Assembly (NCBI GenBank): GCA_022113835.1
Contig: JAILWY010000013.1
Span: 16,168,001-16,232,000, forward strand
Origin: Atopsyche davidsoni
Lineage: Eukaryota; Arthropoda; Insecta; Trichoptera; Hydrobiosidae
Length of the DNA stretch: 64,000 nt
Reading direction: 5' to 3'
Under the pieces are notes generated by a model. That model made no database searches and was not told where the DNA came from. It saw only the letters and a program-made list of their open reading frames with translations. Positions 38,301 through 48,278 of this stretch are shown here, piece after piece (position 1 is the first letter of the stretch; every line of letters begins with the position of its first letter). The position numbers and the translations under genes were made by a program.

Positions 38301-38935
38301 GAAAACCTTTATGGAACATCAGTATCATCTGTGAAACAAGTAGCTGAAAAGGTACATTTGCCACAGCACAACATTGAGGAAAGTAGTCCAGTTTGATATT
38401 TGATGAATGTTTTATAATTTATTATCTTTTCCAGGGTAAACATTGTATACTCGATGTGAGTGGGAATGCAATCAAGCGACTCCAAGTGGCTCAACTTTAT
38501 CCAATTGCTATATTCTTAAAGCCAAAGAGTGTCGAGTCCATTATGTAAGTTAGATGTTGTTGCTTGCTAATATTATATAAATTAAATATGTTTTGACAAT
38601 GTATTGCTATGAAATAATGTATATAATGTTAGATAAACTGATAGGATTGCAATTTCAGGGAAATGAATAAGCGCATGACAGAAGAACAAGCACGAAAAAC
38701 TTACGAACGTGCCATAAAGATGGAGCAAGAATTTGCAGAATATTTCACAGGTAGGTATTGTTAGAGGCCAGCTGGCAGTGCTGTACTATGAGCGTGGAGT
38801 GGGTTTTCACATGTATTGTATGTTTCAGCTGTGGTGACTGGTGACACCCCGGAGGACATGTACGCGAAAGTGAAGGAAGTGATAAGTGCAGAGAGTGGGC
38901 CAGAGATTTGGGTGCCGATGCGTGAGGCGCTGTGA
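24603..38935 (+). CDS. dlg1: Discs large 1, MAGUK scaffold (PDZ x3, SH3, GUK)
   Basis: Membrane-associated scaffold at septate junctions and synapses that sets epithelial polarity and clusters channels and adhesion proteins. Coding exons: 24603-24680, 27523-27831, 29986-30228, 30540-30935, 31106-31239, 31524-31643, 31868-31991, 32237-32345, 32715-32756, 36244-36312, 37947-38096, 38179-38351, 38435-38544, 38659-38750, 38829-38935. All phases agree; total 751 residues plus TGA. The start MTERRKKK...SSLFNLET is the short-isoform N-terminus. PDZ1 is about 46-129 (GLGF 58-61), PDZ2 about 150-238 (GLGF 160-163), PDZ3 about 272-356 (GLGF 284-287), SH3 about 385-455 (ALFDYDP, DEWWQAR), HOOK to about 545, and GUK about 561-745 ([13 protein letters not shown]; no GxGKS/T P-loop, as in all non-catalytic MAGUK GUK domains). 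The PDZ2-PDZ3 linker is about 30 residues, far shorter than in Drosophila. The donor after exon 2 (CTG|GTTTGT) is weak. Confidence 0.97.
25160..25192 (+). CDS. dlg1: Candidate 33-nt dlg1 cassette microexon
   Basis: ATTTCAG|GCACAC...AACAG|GTGCGA bounds 11 in-frame codons ([11 protein letters not shown]), phase 0 on both sides, exactly compatible with the phase-0 junction between exon 1 (ends at 24680) and the PDZ1 exon (starts at 27523). Its GC content stands out from the surrounding intron. Inclusion would add 11 residues before PDZ1. I do not know a homologous exon for certain. Confidence 0.4.
25193..27522. other. dlg1 intron sequence with repeat copy E
   Basis: AT-rich intron ending in CGGAGCAG. 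The only structure seen is the inverted-repeat copy of the dispersed family at 25347-25563. The following intron, 27832-29985, is likewise AT-rich with no recognised element. Confidence 0.6.
25347..25563. repeat. Dispersed repeat family, copy E (head-to-head X modules)
   Basis: Module Y (25347-25395) is followed by module X forward and a second X in reverse. Arms 25436-25480 and 25484-25528 pair at about 38 of 45 positions around a 3-base TCA centre. The right arm keeps TTTGATAAT, GCCAAC/GGTTGG, GAAACCGGTC and ACCAATAAAA. The left arm is more decayed (GATCAG for GACCGG). In RNA this would form one long hairpin. Confidence 0.85.
32757..36243. other. dlg1 intron 9 (3.5 kb)
   Basis: Largest dlg1 intron after the start, between the HOOK exon ending ATAEG and the exon starting EILYRVEL. 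It is AT-rich, with the long TA array listed separately. No alternative HOOK exon was recognised. The next intron (36313-37946) is also without recognisable exons; a GC-richer patch at 36690-36900 is unexplained. Confidence 0.55.
34755..35353. repeat. Roughly 600-bp (TA)n microsatellite with an internal 27-bp higher-order period
   Basis: Nearly pure TA with scattered TACA interruptions. In the left third, the motif AATGTATATACAT recurs at 34808, 34835, 34862, 34889, 34916 and 34945, a 27-29 bp period. Six-frame translation gives only Tyr/Ile repeats. Length may be poorly assembled. It lies within dlg1 intron 9. Confidence 0.95.
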
Positions 38936-39434
38936 CCCCGCCCCGCGTGGACCCTGCCCCTTCCTCGCTCCTCGGTCCACCGCCCCTCGCACTGAATCAC
39001 CGAATCTCACTCCCTATTGTACATACCCCCAATTGTTATTGCGAGTCTATTTAGAGTGTAAACGTAAGCGAATATGTTAATTCAACTTTTCAATATTATT
39101 GTCATTTTAGACGCAAATCTCGCCCCTTTAGCTTGCGAGGAAGGAAGTAGTCTCGGCCCCCTGGGCTGGCAGCCGCCCAGTATTGAGCATCGCCCCTCAC
39201 CTTGGCGGTACATGTGAGATGCGAAGCGGCTCGGCCTTTTCTCGATGATTTGTCTCGTCGATTCTATAAAATTTAAAAAATGTTTTAACTTATAACATAT
39301 TTTAGGGAGCATTCTGACAATTTTATCTATATTAGTTCCATATATCATATTATGAGAAACGCCTTCCCGTCATCGTGCCGTTTTAATTGCAATCAAATTA
39401 ACGATAACTAAGGTCGCTAAATGTTTTGACGATT

Positions 39435-39440
39435 AATAAA
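39435..39440 (+). terminator. Probable dlg1 polyadenylation signal
   Basis: AATAAA about 500 bp after the dlg1 stop codon. Between 38936 and here the sequence is GC-rich then AT-rich 3' UTR with no other gene. The MRPL46 signal on the opposite strand lies only 173 bp further on. Confidence 0.5.
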
Positions 39441-39612
39441 ATTAAAACACTGTTGTGTTGTCAACTCTCATATTTATAAAACTGTTAAGGAAAAAGCAAG
39501 TAAAGCGCTGTGAAAGCCAAGGAGTGAACTTTTATTTCCATTTATTTTATTTCCCCGGTCCTTTTCAGGAATGGCTGTGACAAAATGAAATATCATAGAA
39601 ACAAAACAAATT

Positions 39613-39618
39613 TTTATT
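39613..39618 (-). terminator. Probable MRPL46 polyadenylation signal
   Basis: AATAAA on the minus strand, about 70 bp past the MRPL46 stop codon, giving a very short 3' UTR. Confidence 0.55.
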
Positions 39619-39686
39619 AAGGCCTTGGACAAAACCAAACACTACAACAGCTTGTCATTTCAAGCATCAAACAACTGCATGCCTGT

Positions 39687-42600
39687 TTACATTTTATCTT
39701 GCATCAAAAATTCAGTAACCGATGAGTGATATATTTTGGGTAGTTCACTTTGAAGTTCATTTCTGTCGAGCCATTTGTACTGTGCATTATTTCTGACTTG
39801 TCCTGAGAGAAGCCTAGTATAGTAGAAAAACACCTGAAAGACAAAGGTTTGTATCAAACACAAAGATGCTAAATATTTATCCAGTGGCACTAAATTTGAC
39901 AAATATATTTTTATTTCGTAAAATTTCTTGAGTGCCAACATATATAATAGGTAATTGGATAGATTGTTACCTTTGCACCTGTCGCTCCATTAATTTTGCT
40001 AGGATATTTATACTTATAAAATCCACTTGGGGCATTCCCAAAAAACTGAGCAGATATATCTTTTCCACAAATCTCTTGAAGAACTCTCTCAGCAGTCTAA
40101 CAATAAAAAAAAAAAACCTTAATGAAGGGTAAGAACAATTTCAGTAAAAATTATAAATGTTAAAAAACTTAATAATAAAAAAGAAATTTTTTATGGAAAA
40201 TACTATTTTTTTATGTTTTATGGCTTTTATGTTTTTTTTGTATAACATTTTTATTAACATTCTTGAAGACAGGTAGCCATACAACATAAATTGTATACTT
40301 TATAAAGCACATGGTTGCATCATTTTTAGCAAATAAGAGACACAATGGCTGGCTTCACAGATTCTCTCATTCTGAAGATTATCTTTGAAATAATTGTAAA
40401 TTAGTGCAAAGTACTTACTATTTTCAAAGCAAATATTTAGTAATTCCTAACTTTTAACTGTCTGTTCTTTAAAGCGAAATAACAATTTACCTGTCGTAAA
40501 GTTTCACCTTCACTGTGTTTTCCTTGTGGGAGAACAAATTGGCTTTTGTTGCCTAGTTGCTGCTCAACTAGTAACACGAGGTGGGATTGTAAATTTCTAT
40601 TCAAGGATGTTTGATCATTTTTCTTATCCGCCTCTGAAAACATAAAAGATTATTCATGTTACACAATACTTTGTAGTTTTACAGAATCAGAGATTTGTAA
40701 GTGTAAGGTGTAAATTGTAGTTTCATATACGGTGTGTGCATTAATATTTTCGGATTTATTGGAGAATTGGAGCTTTATTATAAAAAATTGGTACAATATA
40801 TTCTATTCAAAGTATTGTCCAATGCTAGCCACTACTTTTTCCCATCTTTCGGGCAAATTATGGATTCCATTCCAAAAGAACTGTTCGTCTTTTGAAACCA
40901 AGAAAGAATCAAGCCAATTTTTGATACTCTGTTCAGAAGTGAAGCGTTTTTCAGAAAGGGCATTCTGCATCGATTGAAACAAGTGGTAGTTGGAAGGGGC
41001 AAGGTCTGGCCTATAAGGCGGGTGAGGCAGAACTTCCCATCTACTGTTTTCCAAATAGGTTTTAACCGATTTAGCAACATGTGGCCGAGCATTGTCATGA
41101 TGGAAAATTACAGACTCGTGCCCAGTCGCATATTCTGGCCGTTTTTCTGCCAATGCTCGCTTCAAACGCATCAACTGTTGTCTGTAGAACTCGCCCGTGA
41201 AAGTTTGGCCTGGTTTCAGCAGCTCATAGTGGATGACACCTTTCTGATCCCAACAACTACACAGCATTACCTTGGCGCCATGAATATTTGGCCTGGCCGT
41301 CGATGTTGATGCATGTCAAGGATTACCTCTTAATTTTTACGCTTCAGGTTGTCGTAGCTAATCCATTTTTCATCACCAGTGATGATACGAAGCAAAAATG
41401 ACTTCTTTTTGTGGCATTCAAGCAGCATTTCCGAAATGCAAAATCGCCTTCAATTCATGTGGCACCCAGTTTCCTTGCTTTTGAATCATTCCCAATGCTT
41501 TTAAGTGTCTTGAAATTGTTGCTCGATCAACTCCCAATGATTCTGCGAGTTCTGCTTGCGTTTGACACGAGTCTTTATCGAGCAATGCCTCTAATTTTTC
41601 ATCTTCCAATTTTTTTGATTGGCCTGGACGTTCTTTGTCATCCACATCGAAATCACCATTGTTTAAGTGTCGAAACCAGTTCTCACACGTTTTTTTGCGA
41701 TGGAGCATGTTCACCATAAACTTTACACAGCAATCGGTGACTTTCACCTGGTTTTTTTTTCAATTGAAACAGAAAAGTAAAGTTTCCCGCAACTTGCGTT
41801 TTGTTGGTACAAAAGTTGACATGTTGAGAGCTCAAAAAAAATGTTGTATACACTTGAGCGATATGACATATACTGAAAACAAAAGCGCAATAATGACGCT
41901 TCACAATGAAATGTTAAAGTATAGCCTGATGCGATTCAATACTAGTAACGCCATCTCTTAGAAAATCCGAAAAAATTAATGCACACATCGTATATTTACC
42001 TGTTTCTAAAGGTGCCAGTTGAAATTTGGCTATTTCATCATTGCAAGCATCTTCAAAATCTTGGGCAGTAATTTTATTAACTGAGTCCATATCGAAATCT
42101 TCTGAGTTTTTCTTTATAAGTTCGGCATGAATTCTGTAAATATATAAGTATACGCACTGAAAAGATCTTCTTTTTTTTTTGATTTGCAAACCAACTCCCA
42201 GGCATTCTCTGGTTTATTCTATTCAATAAGATCTTTGTAGTCATGAACTAAGTAAAAATAAATTTCTTATAGTAAAACCACTAAAACCTTGACTCTATCT
42301 TTAATTTTGTGGTACTAAAATCAGAGCCCCCTGAGTCGCATGATTGGAGAACTAACTATATTCAGGTTATTGGTATAAATATATTCCATTTTGAGATTTA
42401 AGCCTTCCTTGACAGCTATTTACTATTGCTAATTTGACCTTATGTAAATAGCTTTATTTAGTATTAGCAATTGACACAATTAGATATATTATCAAAAAAT
42501 TCAGTTATTTACTGTAACTGGTTAGGGAATACATAATTTGGATTTGTTTATTCATTCATCATTTAATCTGACACAAGCCATAGTTAAAGTTTTTTTTATA

Positions 42601-43400
42601 TTCAATGGTAGAGCTATATTTTTGCCAATTAAAAAATATTCATTAGTTTATTGTCTCACTCAGTGCAATAATTTATTTTTAATGAAGGAAGTACGGTTAA
42701 ATAAATGTTTAGATAAATTCAGTTCACTTATTGCTATTCAATATCATTTAGTAAAAAAATTAAAGTTATTAGTAACAACTGGGTTGATTGTATTGCATTT
42801 TAAATATAAAACATTGTGCTAATGATATATTATTTATCAATTAATACTAAACAAGTTATTTGATTAACTTACCGGTCCTGTTCACGTTTTACTTCGTGAT
42901 CTGATTTACAACTGTTTTCAAGTTCTAGTTTGTCAAGGTAAGTTTTATACTCTTTCTGTAAATTATTGAGGCAGGGTGTCACAACTGGTAATCTTTCTAC
43001 GCAGACAGCAGCGACGATATCCCATTTTAGGTTTGTTTGGGTGGAAAGACCTGAAAGTCATCAAAAAAAATAGAGGCCAAGATTTTTTGAATTTCATTCC
43101 TACACAAAGATTTAGTAGTGCAAATGTAAAATGAAATCCATTAAGAATTAGTTTTCAGTATAAGAAGTAATAGTTTTATCCCATTTTCCGAAAAAATCAA
43201 AAACATAAGTTATATACTTTAAATATTATCAATAAACCCTGAGAGTTTTTAGTGAAAAAATGAAACACAAAATTTAATAAATGGTGCAATATAGGTTACA
43301 CGAAGATATATTAGAATACTTAAAATATCTAATCATTACCTTTGAAAATGAAGCTTTTAAATATATTTTTGTTAAGTAGAAAAAGAGGTCTTGGTAACAT
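39687..43400 (-). CDS. MRPL46: Mitochondrial large ribosomal subunit protein L46
   Basis: Component of the 39S mitoribosomal subunit with a Nudix-like fold. Minus-strand exons: 43340-43400, 42873-43050, 42000-42133, 40491-40633, 39971-40096, 39687-39833; phases 1,2,1,0,0 all agree. Total 262 residues, close to the vertebrate length of about 279. The N-terminus (MLPRPLFLLNKNIFKSFIF) is basic/hydrophobic like a mitochondrial presequence. Family landmarks: KWDIVAAVCVERLP, ADKKNDQTSLNRNLQ, SQFVLPQGKHSEGETLR, TAERVLQEICG, FFGNAPSGFYKYKYP, VFFYYTRLLSGQ and QYKWLDRNEL. The Nudix box keeps its glycine and first glutamate but has RVLQEI where an active enzyme has REUxEE, so catalysis is not expected. 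Intron 3 hosts mariner-2. It is tail-to-tail with dlg1 and head-to-head with PSMD8. Confidence 0.95.
40730..41990 (-). mobile_element. Mariner-family DNA transposon (mariner-2), decayed, in MRPL46 intron 3
   Basis: A 1,261 bp element with 28-bp terminal inverted repeats matching at 26 positions (TGTGTGCATTAAT and TTTTCGGATTT), flanked by TA at 40728-40729 and 41991-41992. Its right end begins 10 bases into the intron, directly after GTAAATATA. It belongs to a different mariner lineage from mariner-1, judged by TIR and protein sequence. Confidence 0.93.
40803..41822 (-). pseudogene. Mariner-2 transposase, multiply broken
   Basis: The start ATG at 41820-41822 (MSTFVP) leads into a frame broken near 41750-41770. 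A second block at 41418-41747 carries the helix-turn-helix (CENWFRHLNNGDFDV, LGVDRATISRHLKAL). A stretch around the first catalytic Asp (TGDEKW, near 41363) contains an in-frame TAA. The last block, 40803-41267, has HHDNARPH and PPYRPDLAPSNYHLF. The third catalytic Asp of DD34D is Asn here (APSN). Frameshifts, a stop and a lost catalytic residue make it inactive. Confidence 0.92.
42134..42872 (-). other. MRPL46 intron 2
   Basis: AT-rich intron between CGGTAAGTT (donor) and TTTACAG (acceptor). A 94-codon plus-strand frame at 42538-42822 is AT-rich noise. Confidence 0.6.
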
Positions 43401-43743
43401 TTTCAATAAATTATTGTAAAGTTAAGAAATGAATATAAATAGCACTTATATTTTAAAGTTATAGAAATGTCAATGTGATAGCGAAACACGGCAGTGCTGC
43501 CAGTGACGTTATTTGTTATAAATAGTAAGAGTCTGTTTTAAAATGAAAATAATGAATTTATTAAACTGAAAACAAAGATTAAACATATTGAAGAATTAAA
43601 ATTATGTAAAATCATCTTAATTATATATTTTTTTGTCAAGGATAGAATGCTATAAGATTCTAAATTCTCTATGAAATTTTTTATCATTGTTAGCGGTTGT
43701 CATTTGTCAAGATATGACTGTCAGAATATTCAAATAAACAACG
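43401..43743. promoter_or_regulatory. Divergent promoter region shared by MRPL46 and PSMD8
   Basis: Only 343 bp separate the two start codons of head-to-head housekeeping genes. The region is AT-rich with no TATA box at a suitable place that I would trust. A bidirectional TATA-less promoter is inferred from spacing alone. Confidence 0.6.
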
Positions 43744-45562
43744 ATGGCGGCGTTGAATGGGATCGTTTCTTTGTATCAATCGTTAAAAGTCGAATGGACA
43801 AAACAACCGGTCGATCTAGAAGCATGTGGCGTGATTCTAGAAAAATTAAAGGTATTTATGTGAATTAAAATAAACAAAGTGAGCTTCTTACATTCAGAAT
43901 TATTTTAGAAATATTACTACTCACCCCTTGAACATATTTTCAGGTTGAATTAACTGGGGTATCATTTTTGCCAACATGCAATAGCGGAGCTAGCAAAAAA
44001 GAATTACTTATTGCCAGGGATATTTTGGAGATCGGAACACAATGGTCTGTGGCCATCAAGGATATTGCTGCTTTTGAACGATACATGGCGCAATTGAAAT
44101 GCTATTATTATGATTACAAGTAAGTACTACGGTAGTACACGAAATTATTTTTCTATGTGTATTTTGGAATCTGAATTTTACAATTGTATAATTTTTTTAC
44201 ACACACTTCTCACAGTTCTCACTTCAAAATATTCAGTCCAAAATTATTATAATTGTAGTCTATTGTTATATATTTTTCAGTATTTGTTGTAAATGTAACT
44301 TCTTAAATTATTTCAACTTATTTTTTTTTATATTTATAAATTTCAGAGAGAAAATTTAAATACTTTTTTTGCCCTTAGATGGATAATCAATATGTTTTGT
44401 TGCAGAACTGAGTTGCCGGAATCAGCATACAGGTTCCAGCTGTTGGGGTTGAACTTGTTGTTCCTGTTGTCTCTCAACAGAGTTGCTGAGTTCCACACCG
44501 AGCTGGAACTGTTGCCGCCGGAGAGCATCCAGGCAGACCCCTACATCCGCCACCCTCTGGCTCTCGAGCAGTACCTCATGGAAGGAAGCTATAATAAAAT
44601 ATTCCTGGCCAAGGTACTAACAACCAAGCGAGAAGCTTTAGGCATTCGGTTTTGTCTTTAAACCATATACATTTCTTCAATGGTTCCTTAATATTTTCTG
44701 TATTTGTTAAAGTTTTTTTAAGTAATTTTTGAAAACAAATAAAGTTTTAATAAATGGTAGTTTTTTTAAAACTTTTTTATAGTTTAGTAATAACACTTAT
44801 AAGCAATTTTTTATTTCAGTATTATAATACAAAACGAAATAAGTAGCGCTATTTTCAGAATTGATAAGAATATCTCCTTGCCTTTCTAAAATCTGAATTT
44901 AGATTAGAAATCTACAGTACTCGTCCAGTGGTTATGGATCGACATTCATACTTGATGGTAGGCTTACATTATTTTTTGCGAGTTTAAATGGAAACAAAGT
45001 GTGTTGCATTTTGTAGGGAAATGTTCCTGCTGAAAGCTACAATTTCTTTATGGATATCTTGTTGGACACTGTTAGAGATGAGATCGGAGCCTGTCTAGAG
45101 AAGGCTTACAATAAGATGTCAATCAATGAAGCAGCTAGGAGACTAAACATCTTGTCTCAGAACGCCATGACATGCTTCTGCAACAAGGTTTGAAAAATCT
45201 ACCTTTTAAGATGTATACAAATCAGATATTGTGCAATAGAACAGATATTAACAAAACCTTATTTTCACACCCGATTTTGAGGTTTCATTTATTTCAATAT
45301 GAAAATATTTTAGTTTTGTTAAAATAAGTTATCTGTTATTGATTTTTACTTGTAATTGAATTTACAAGTCAAGTTTTAATATAAGTATTTAATAATATAA
45401 TAAAGTAAAATGTTTCGTGTGTTTTAGAAAAATTGGTCTTTAAACATGGATAATTTTTACCATTTTGGATCTGACAAAGAAGAAGTTAAAACACCTTTCC
45501 CGGCACTTGAACTCGCAAAGCAAACTATCTCTTATGCCAGTGAACTTGAAATGATAGTTTAG
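43744..45562 (+). CDS. PSMD8: 26S proteasome non-ATPase regulatory subunit 8 (Rpn12)
   Basis: Lid subunit of the 19S regulatory particle, a PCI-domain protein that joins last in lid assembly; acts in cytosol and nucleus. Five exons: 43744-43851, 43944-44119, 44406-44613, 45017-45187 and 45428-45562; phases 0,2,0,0 agree. It gives 265 residues, the usual Rpn12 length (about 260-270 in animals). Landmarks: [66 protein letters not shown] and [18 protein letters not shown], then the winged-helix PCI part with [12 protein letters not shown] and the C-terminal [13 protein letters not shown]. The donor after exon 4 (AAG|GTTTGA) is weak, but phase and homology support it. Start chosen at [15 protein letters not shown], the first ATG in frame. 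Confidence 0.97.
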
Positions 45563-45624
45563 TTTGAATAATACCAAAAATGATCTCATTTGTTTTGTTT
45601 TATGAATTTTGTTACTATCACAAA

Positions 45625-45630
45625 AATAAA
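45625..45630 (+). terminator. Probable PSMD8 polyadenylation signal
   Basis: AATAAA 63 bp after the PSMD8 stop codon. Confidence 0.6.
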
Positions 45631-45768
45631 AACCATTTATTTATTTAACACTTATACCAAAAATAATGAAATTTATGTTCACAGTTTGATAAATGATTAA
45701 ATTTCTATTAGAACTAATAAATATTAGTTTTATTAAGTAAAAAGGTTAAAGATAAAGCATGTAATGTA

Positions 45769-46144
45769 CGGTAAAACCTCGACATAATGGACTTTGGATA
45801 TAATGGGCGAAAAATCCGGTCAAATGTAAAAAAATTGAAAACATTTTAAATCCGAAAATGTAAAAAATTAAAAAAAAAAATCGTAATTCATTCGAGAGTT
45901 GATTATAAAAAAACAGCAAACTTCAAAAGAGCAAACAAAAGTTGACTCCTTATAAGTAGGATTACCGAAAGCAAGCGCGTCAATATCAAACAGCAACTAC
46001 ACTTCATGACGAGGGTCTGAATTTACATTTAATACATTTTCAAAAAAACGTTTTTTGATTTAATTTTAAACCTATTTTTAACGGACTTTCGGCTTTAATG
46101 GACACCCCCTCCCCCCAATTGGTCTGTTATATCGAAGTTTTACT
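45769..46144. mobile_element. Pogo/Tigger-type MITE
   Basis: A 376-bp non-coding element with terminal inverted repeats. The left end begins CGGTAAAACCTCGACATAAT; the right end, reversed, begins CAGTAAAACTTCGATATAAC. Both are flanked by TA (45767-45768 and 46145-46146). Sub-terminal copies of the ATAATGGAC/TAATGGAC motif recur inside. The TIR resembles Tigger/pogo elements. It lies just downstream of PSMD8 and has no transposase. Confidence 0.8.
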
Positions 46145-46146
46145 GT

Positions 46147-47392
46147 ATTTGTATATATTTTAAGAGTGTCTTAATTTCTGATATCGCAGATAGGTGCTGG
46201 TCTACAGACAGTAGCTTGAAAATAAGTATAAAAATGACTGAAAGTATTTTATGTCACAAAAAATCATTAATATTAAATATCATGCTATGTATCATAAAGA
46301 ACATTCTGGCTTAGCTCTGAAAAACTGAATAATTTATTATATTAAAAAATGTAAAAGATAATGCATGCAGCATGTAAATTATATGATCAAAAGATTACAA
46401 CCTATCCATTGGGGTGTTTCATATCAGTTTTATTATAGACGATACCTCCACTGTGAATAATATAGCATCTGGTAAAATGAAAAATACTAAATTGCTTATA
46501 AACTGATGTATCAAAGGGGTGAAGTTGTATACTATAATTTTTTCTTTAATAAAATTCACAAATATATTTGTCAGTATCCCAAACAAAATTATTTACGCAA
46601 AGGGGGTTCTTGTTACTGCAGATGCTGCTTCATTCAGATCTATAAAGTAATGTTTGTATTTCCCAAAAACCAAAGTGTCATAATTAAAATAAAAAAAAGG
46701 AGAACAAGTTTTCAAAATTCACGGATCAATTAGAAAAATATATTGATTATGAAAATAAAAGACTTATTGACTATCTGTAAGAATATCTACTTTCATTGTA
46801 TGGAGTTGTACTTTTTGCTGTGTCTGTGTTTTACTAATATTTTATGTTTTACTTGGAACTTTTTAATAAAAAGTAAGCTCAGTTGGCCATTGTCATTTCA
46901 CAATGACCACTCTGTAATTTCAATCGGATTAAAAATTTATAGTATGCATAGAGGTATGTACTTCAAGAATATAAAAGCTGTTGACGATATGGTTATTGCA
47001 CTAAAAGCTTCAATGTGTCCCTGGAGTTGTGTTTAAAAATATTTTTAAATATAATATCATTTAAACATTTTATCTAAAAAAAATCTAATTTGTTTTTGAA
47101 AACCAAGGCATAAAAATCAAAAAGTGCCATTATTATTGAGTGTAATTAGTAACTTTAACAAAATATCATAAAATTAGAATTAAGTTATGATTTGATATAA
47201 AATAAATAAAACGTATGAATTTCAAATATTGAAACATGTTTATGGTAAATCAAGATTAAATACAATTAGTGCTAAAATAAATAACAGCATACTGTAAAGA
47301 TAGCAGCAACCTAAAATTTTAAATTTAACAGCTTGATTTATAATTTACTCACATATTTATTTTGTCTTCATTATATAAAAAAATACTTCAAA
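46147..47392. other. Intergenic DNA upstream of OR-2
   Basis: AT-rich. A 97-codon plus-strand frame at 46743-47036 is hydrophobic but has no receptor motif and no usable splice link to OR-2. OR-2 promoter elements cannot be identified by eye. Confidence 0.5.
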
Positions 47393-48230
47393 ATGCCAAA
47401 AGAATATAGTACTCTTATGAAAATTATAAAATACCAGCAACTGTCAGCCGGCTGCTGGCAACTCGACTCAGCAGACGGAGAACACATGACGGCCTATAAG
47501 GTCTATCAATACTTTATATTTGTGACATACACCATTAAGATATTTGGAGAAATAGCTTATATTTGTTTGCACACTGGCGATATGATTGCTTTGGGTCAGA
47601 TGTTCATAGTTTTATTTACGGGATCTCAATTCCAAGTTCGCATAACAAGTATTTTTTATCGGAAGATGATATTTGGAGAAATTATTAAACAATTCAGAGA
47701 AGAAATGTTTTTGAACTTTTATTGGAAACCCACTGAATTTTCAAAAAAGGTAAAATACAATCACAATGTACTATAATGGTCCAGATCAGCTATACTCAAC
47801 CTGCGGCCTGAAACACTATTATTCCAAAATGAAATATGCAAAAAACGTATACAGAAATCGGCGTACTGATTCTCACCCTGGTGAAGTATTGAGAGTAGCA
47901 TGTAGCAATTATAAACCTGATTTATCTTAGTAAAAAGTTTGTCTCAATATCAAATATCACATTAATTTTAAAGTAAATGTTTGGATATATAGTATTTAGG
48001 TTTTATGTTTTATTTATTACATGGAGAGTAAATGTAAAACTAGGTCCCCACTAACTAATTTTAAATGGATGGCCTAAAAAAGGTCATTACTTTATCCCGC
48101 AGGTTACCTAAACGCGGCCTGTGTAACATAGCAAAAATATGTATGTGGCCCGAAGGAAAAACAGGTTGGGTATTGTAGGTCTAGATAAAACCAGAAAGTG
48201 TTTCTTATGAACATATATAAATATATATGA

Positions 48231-48278
<48 letters not shown>

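Noticed and set aside
41635..41961. Plus-strand 108-codon frame
   Set aside because: Antisense shadow of the mariner-2 transposase.
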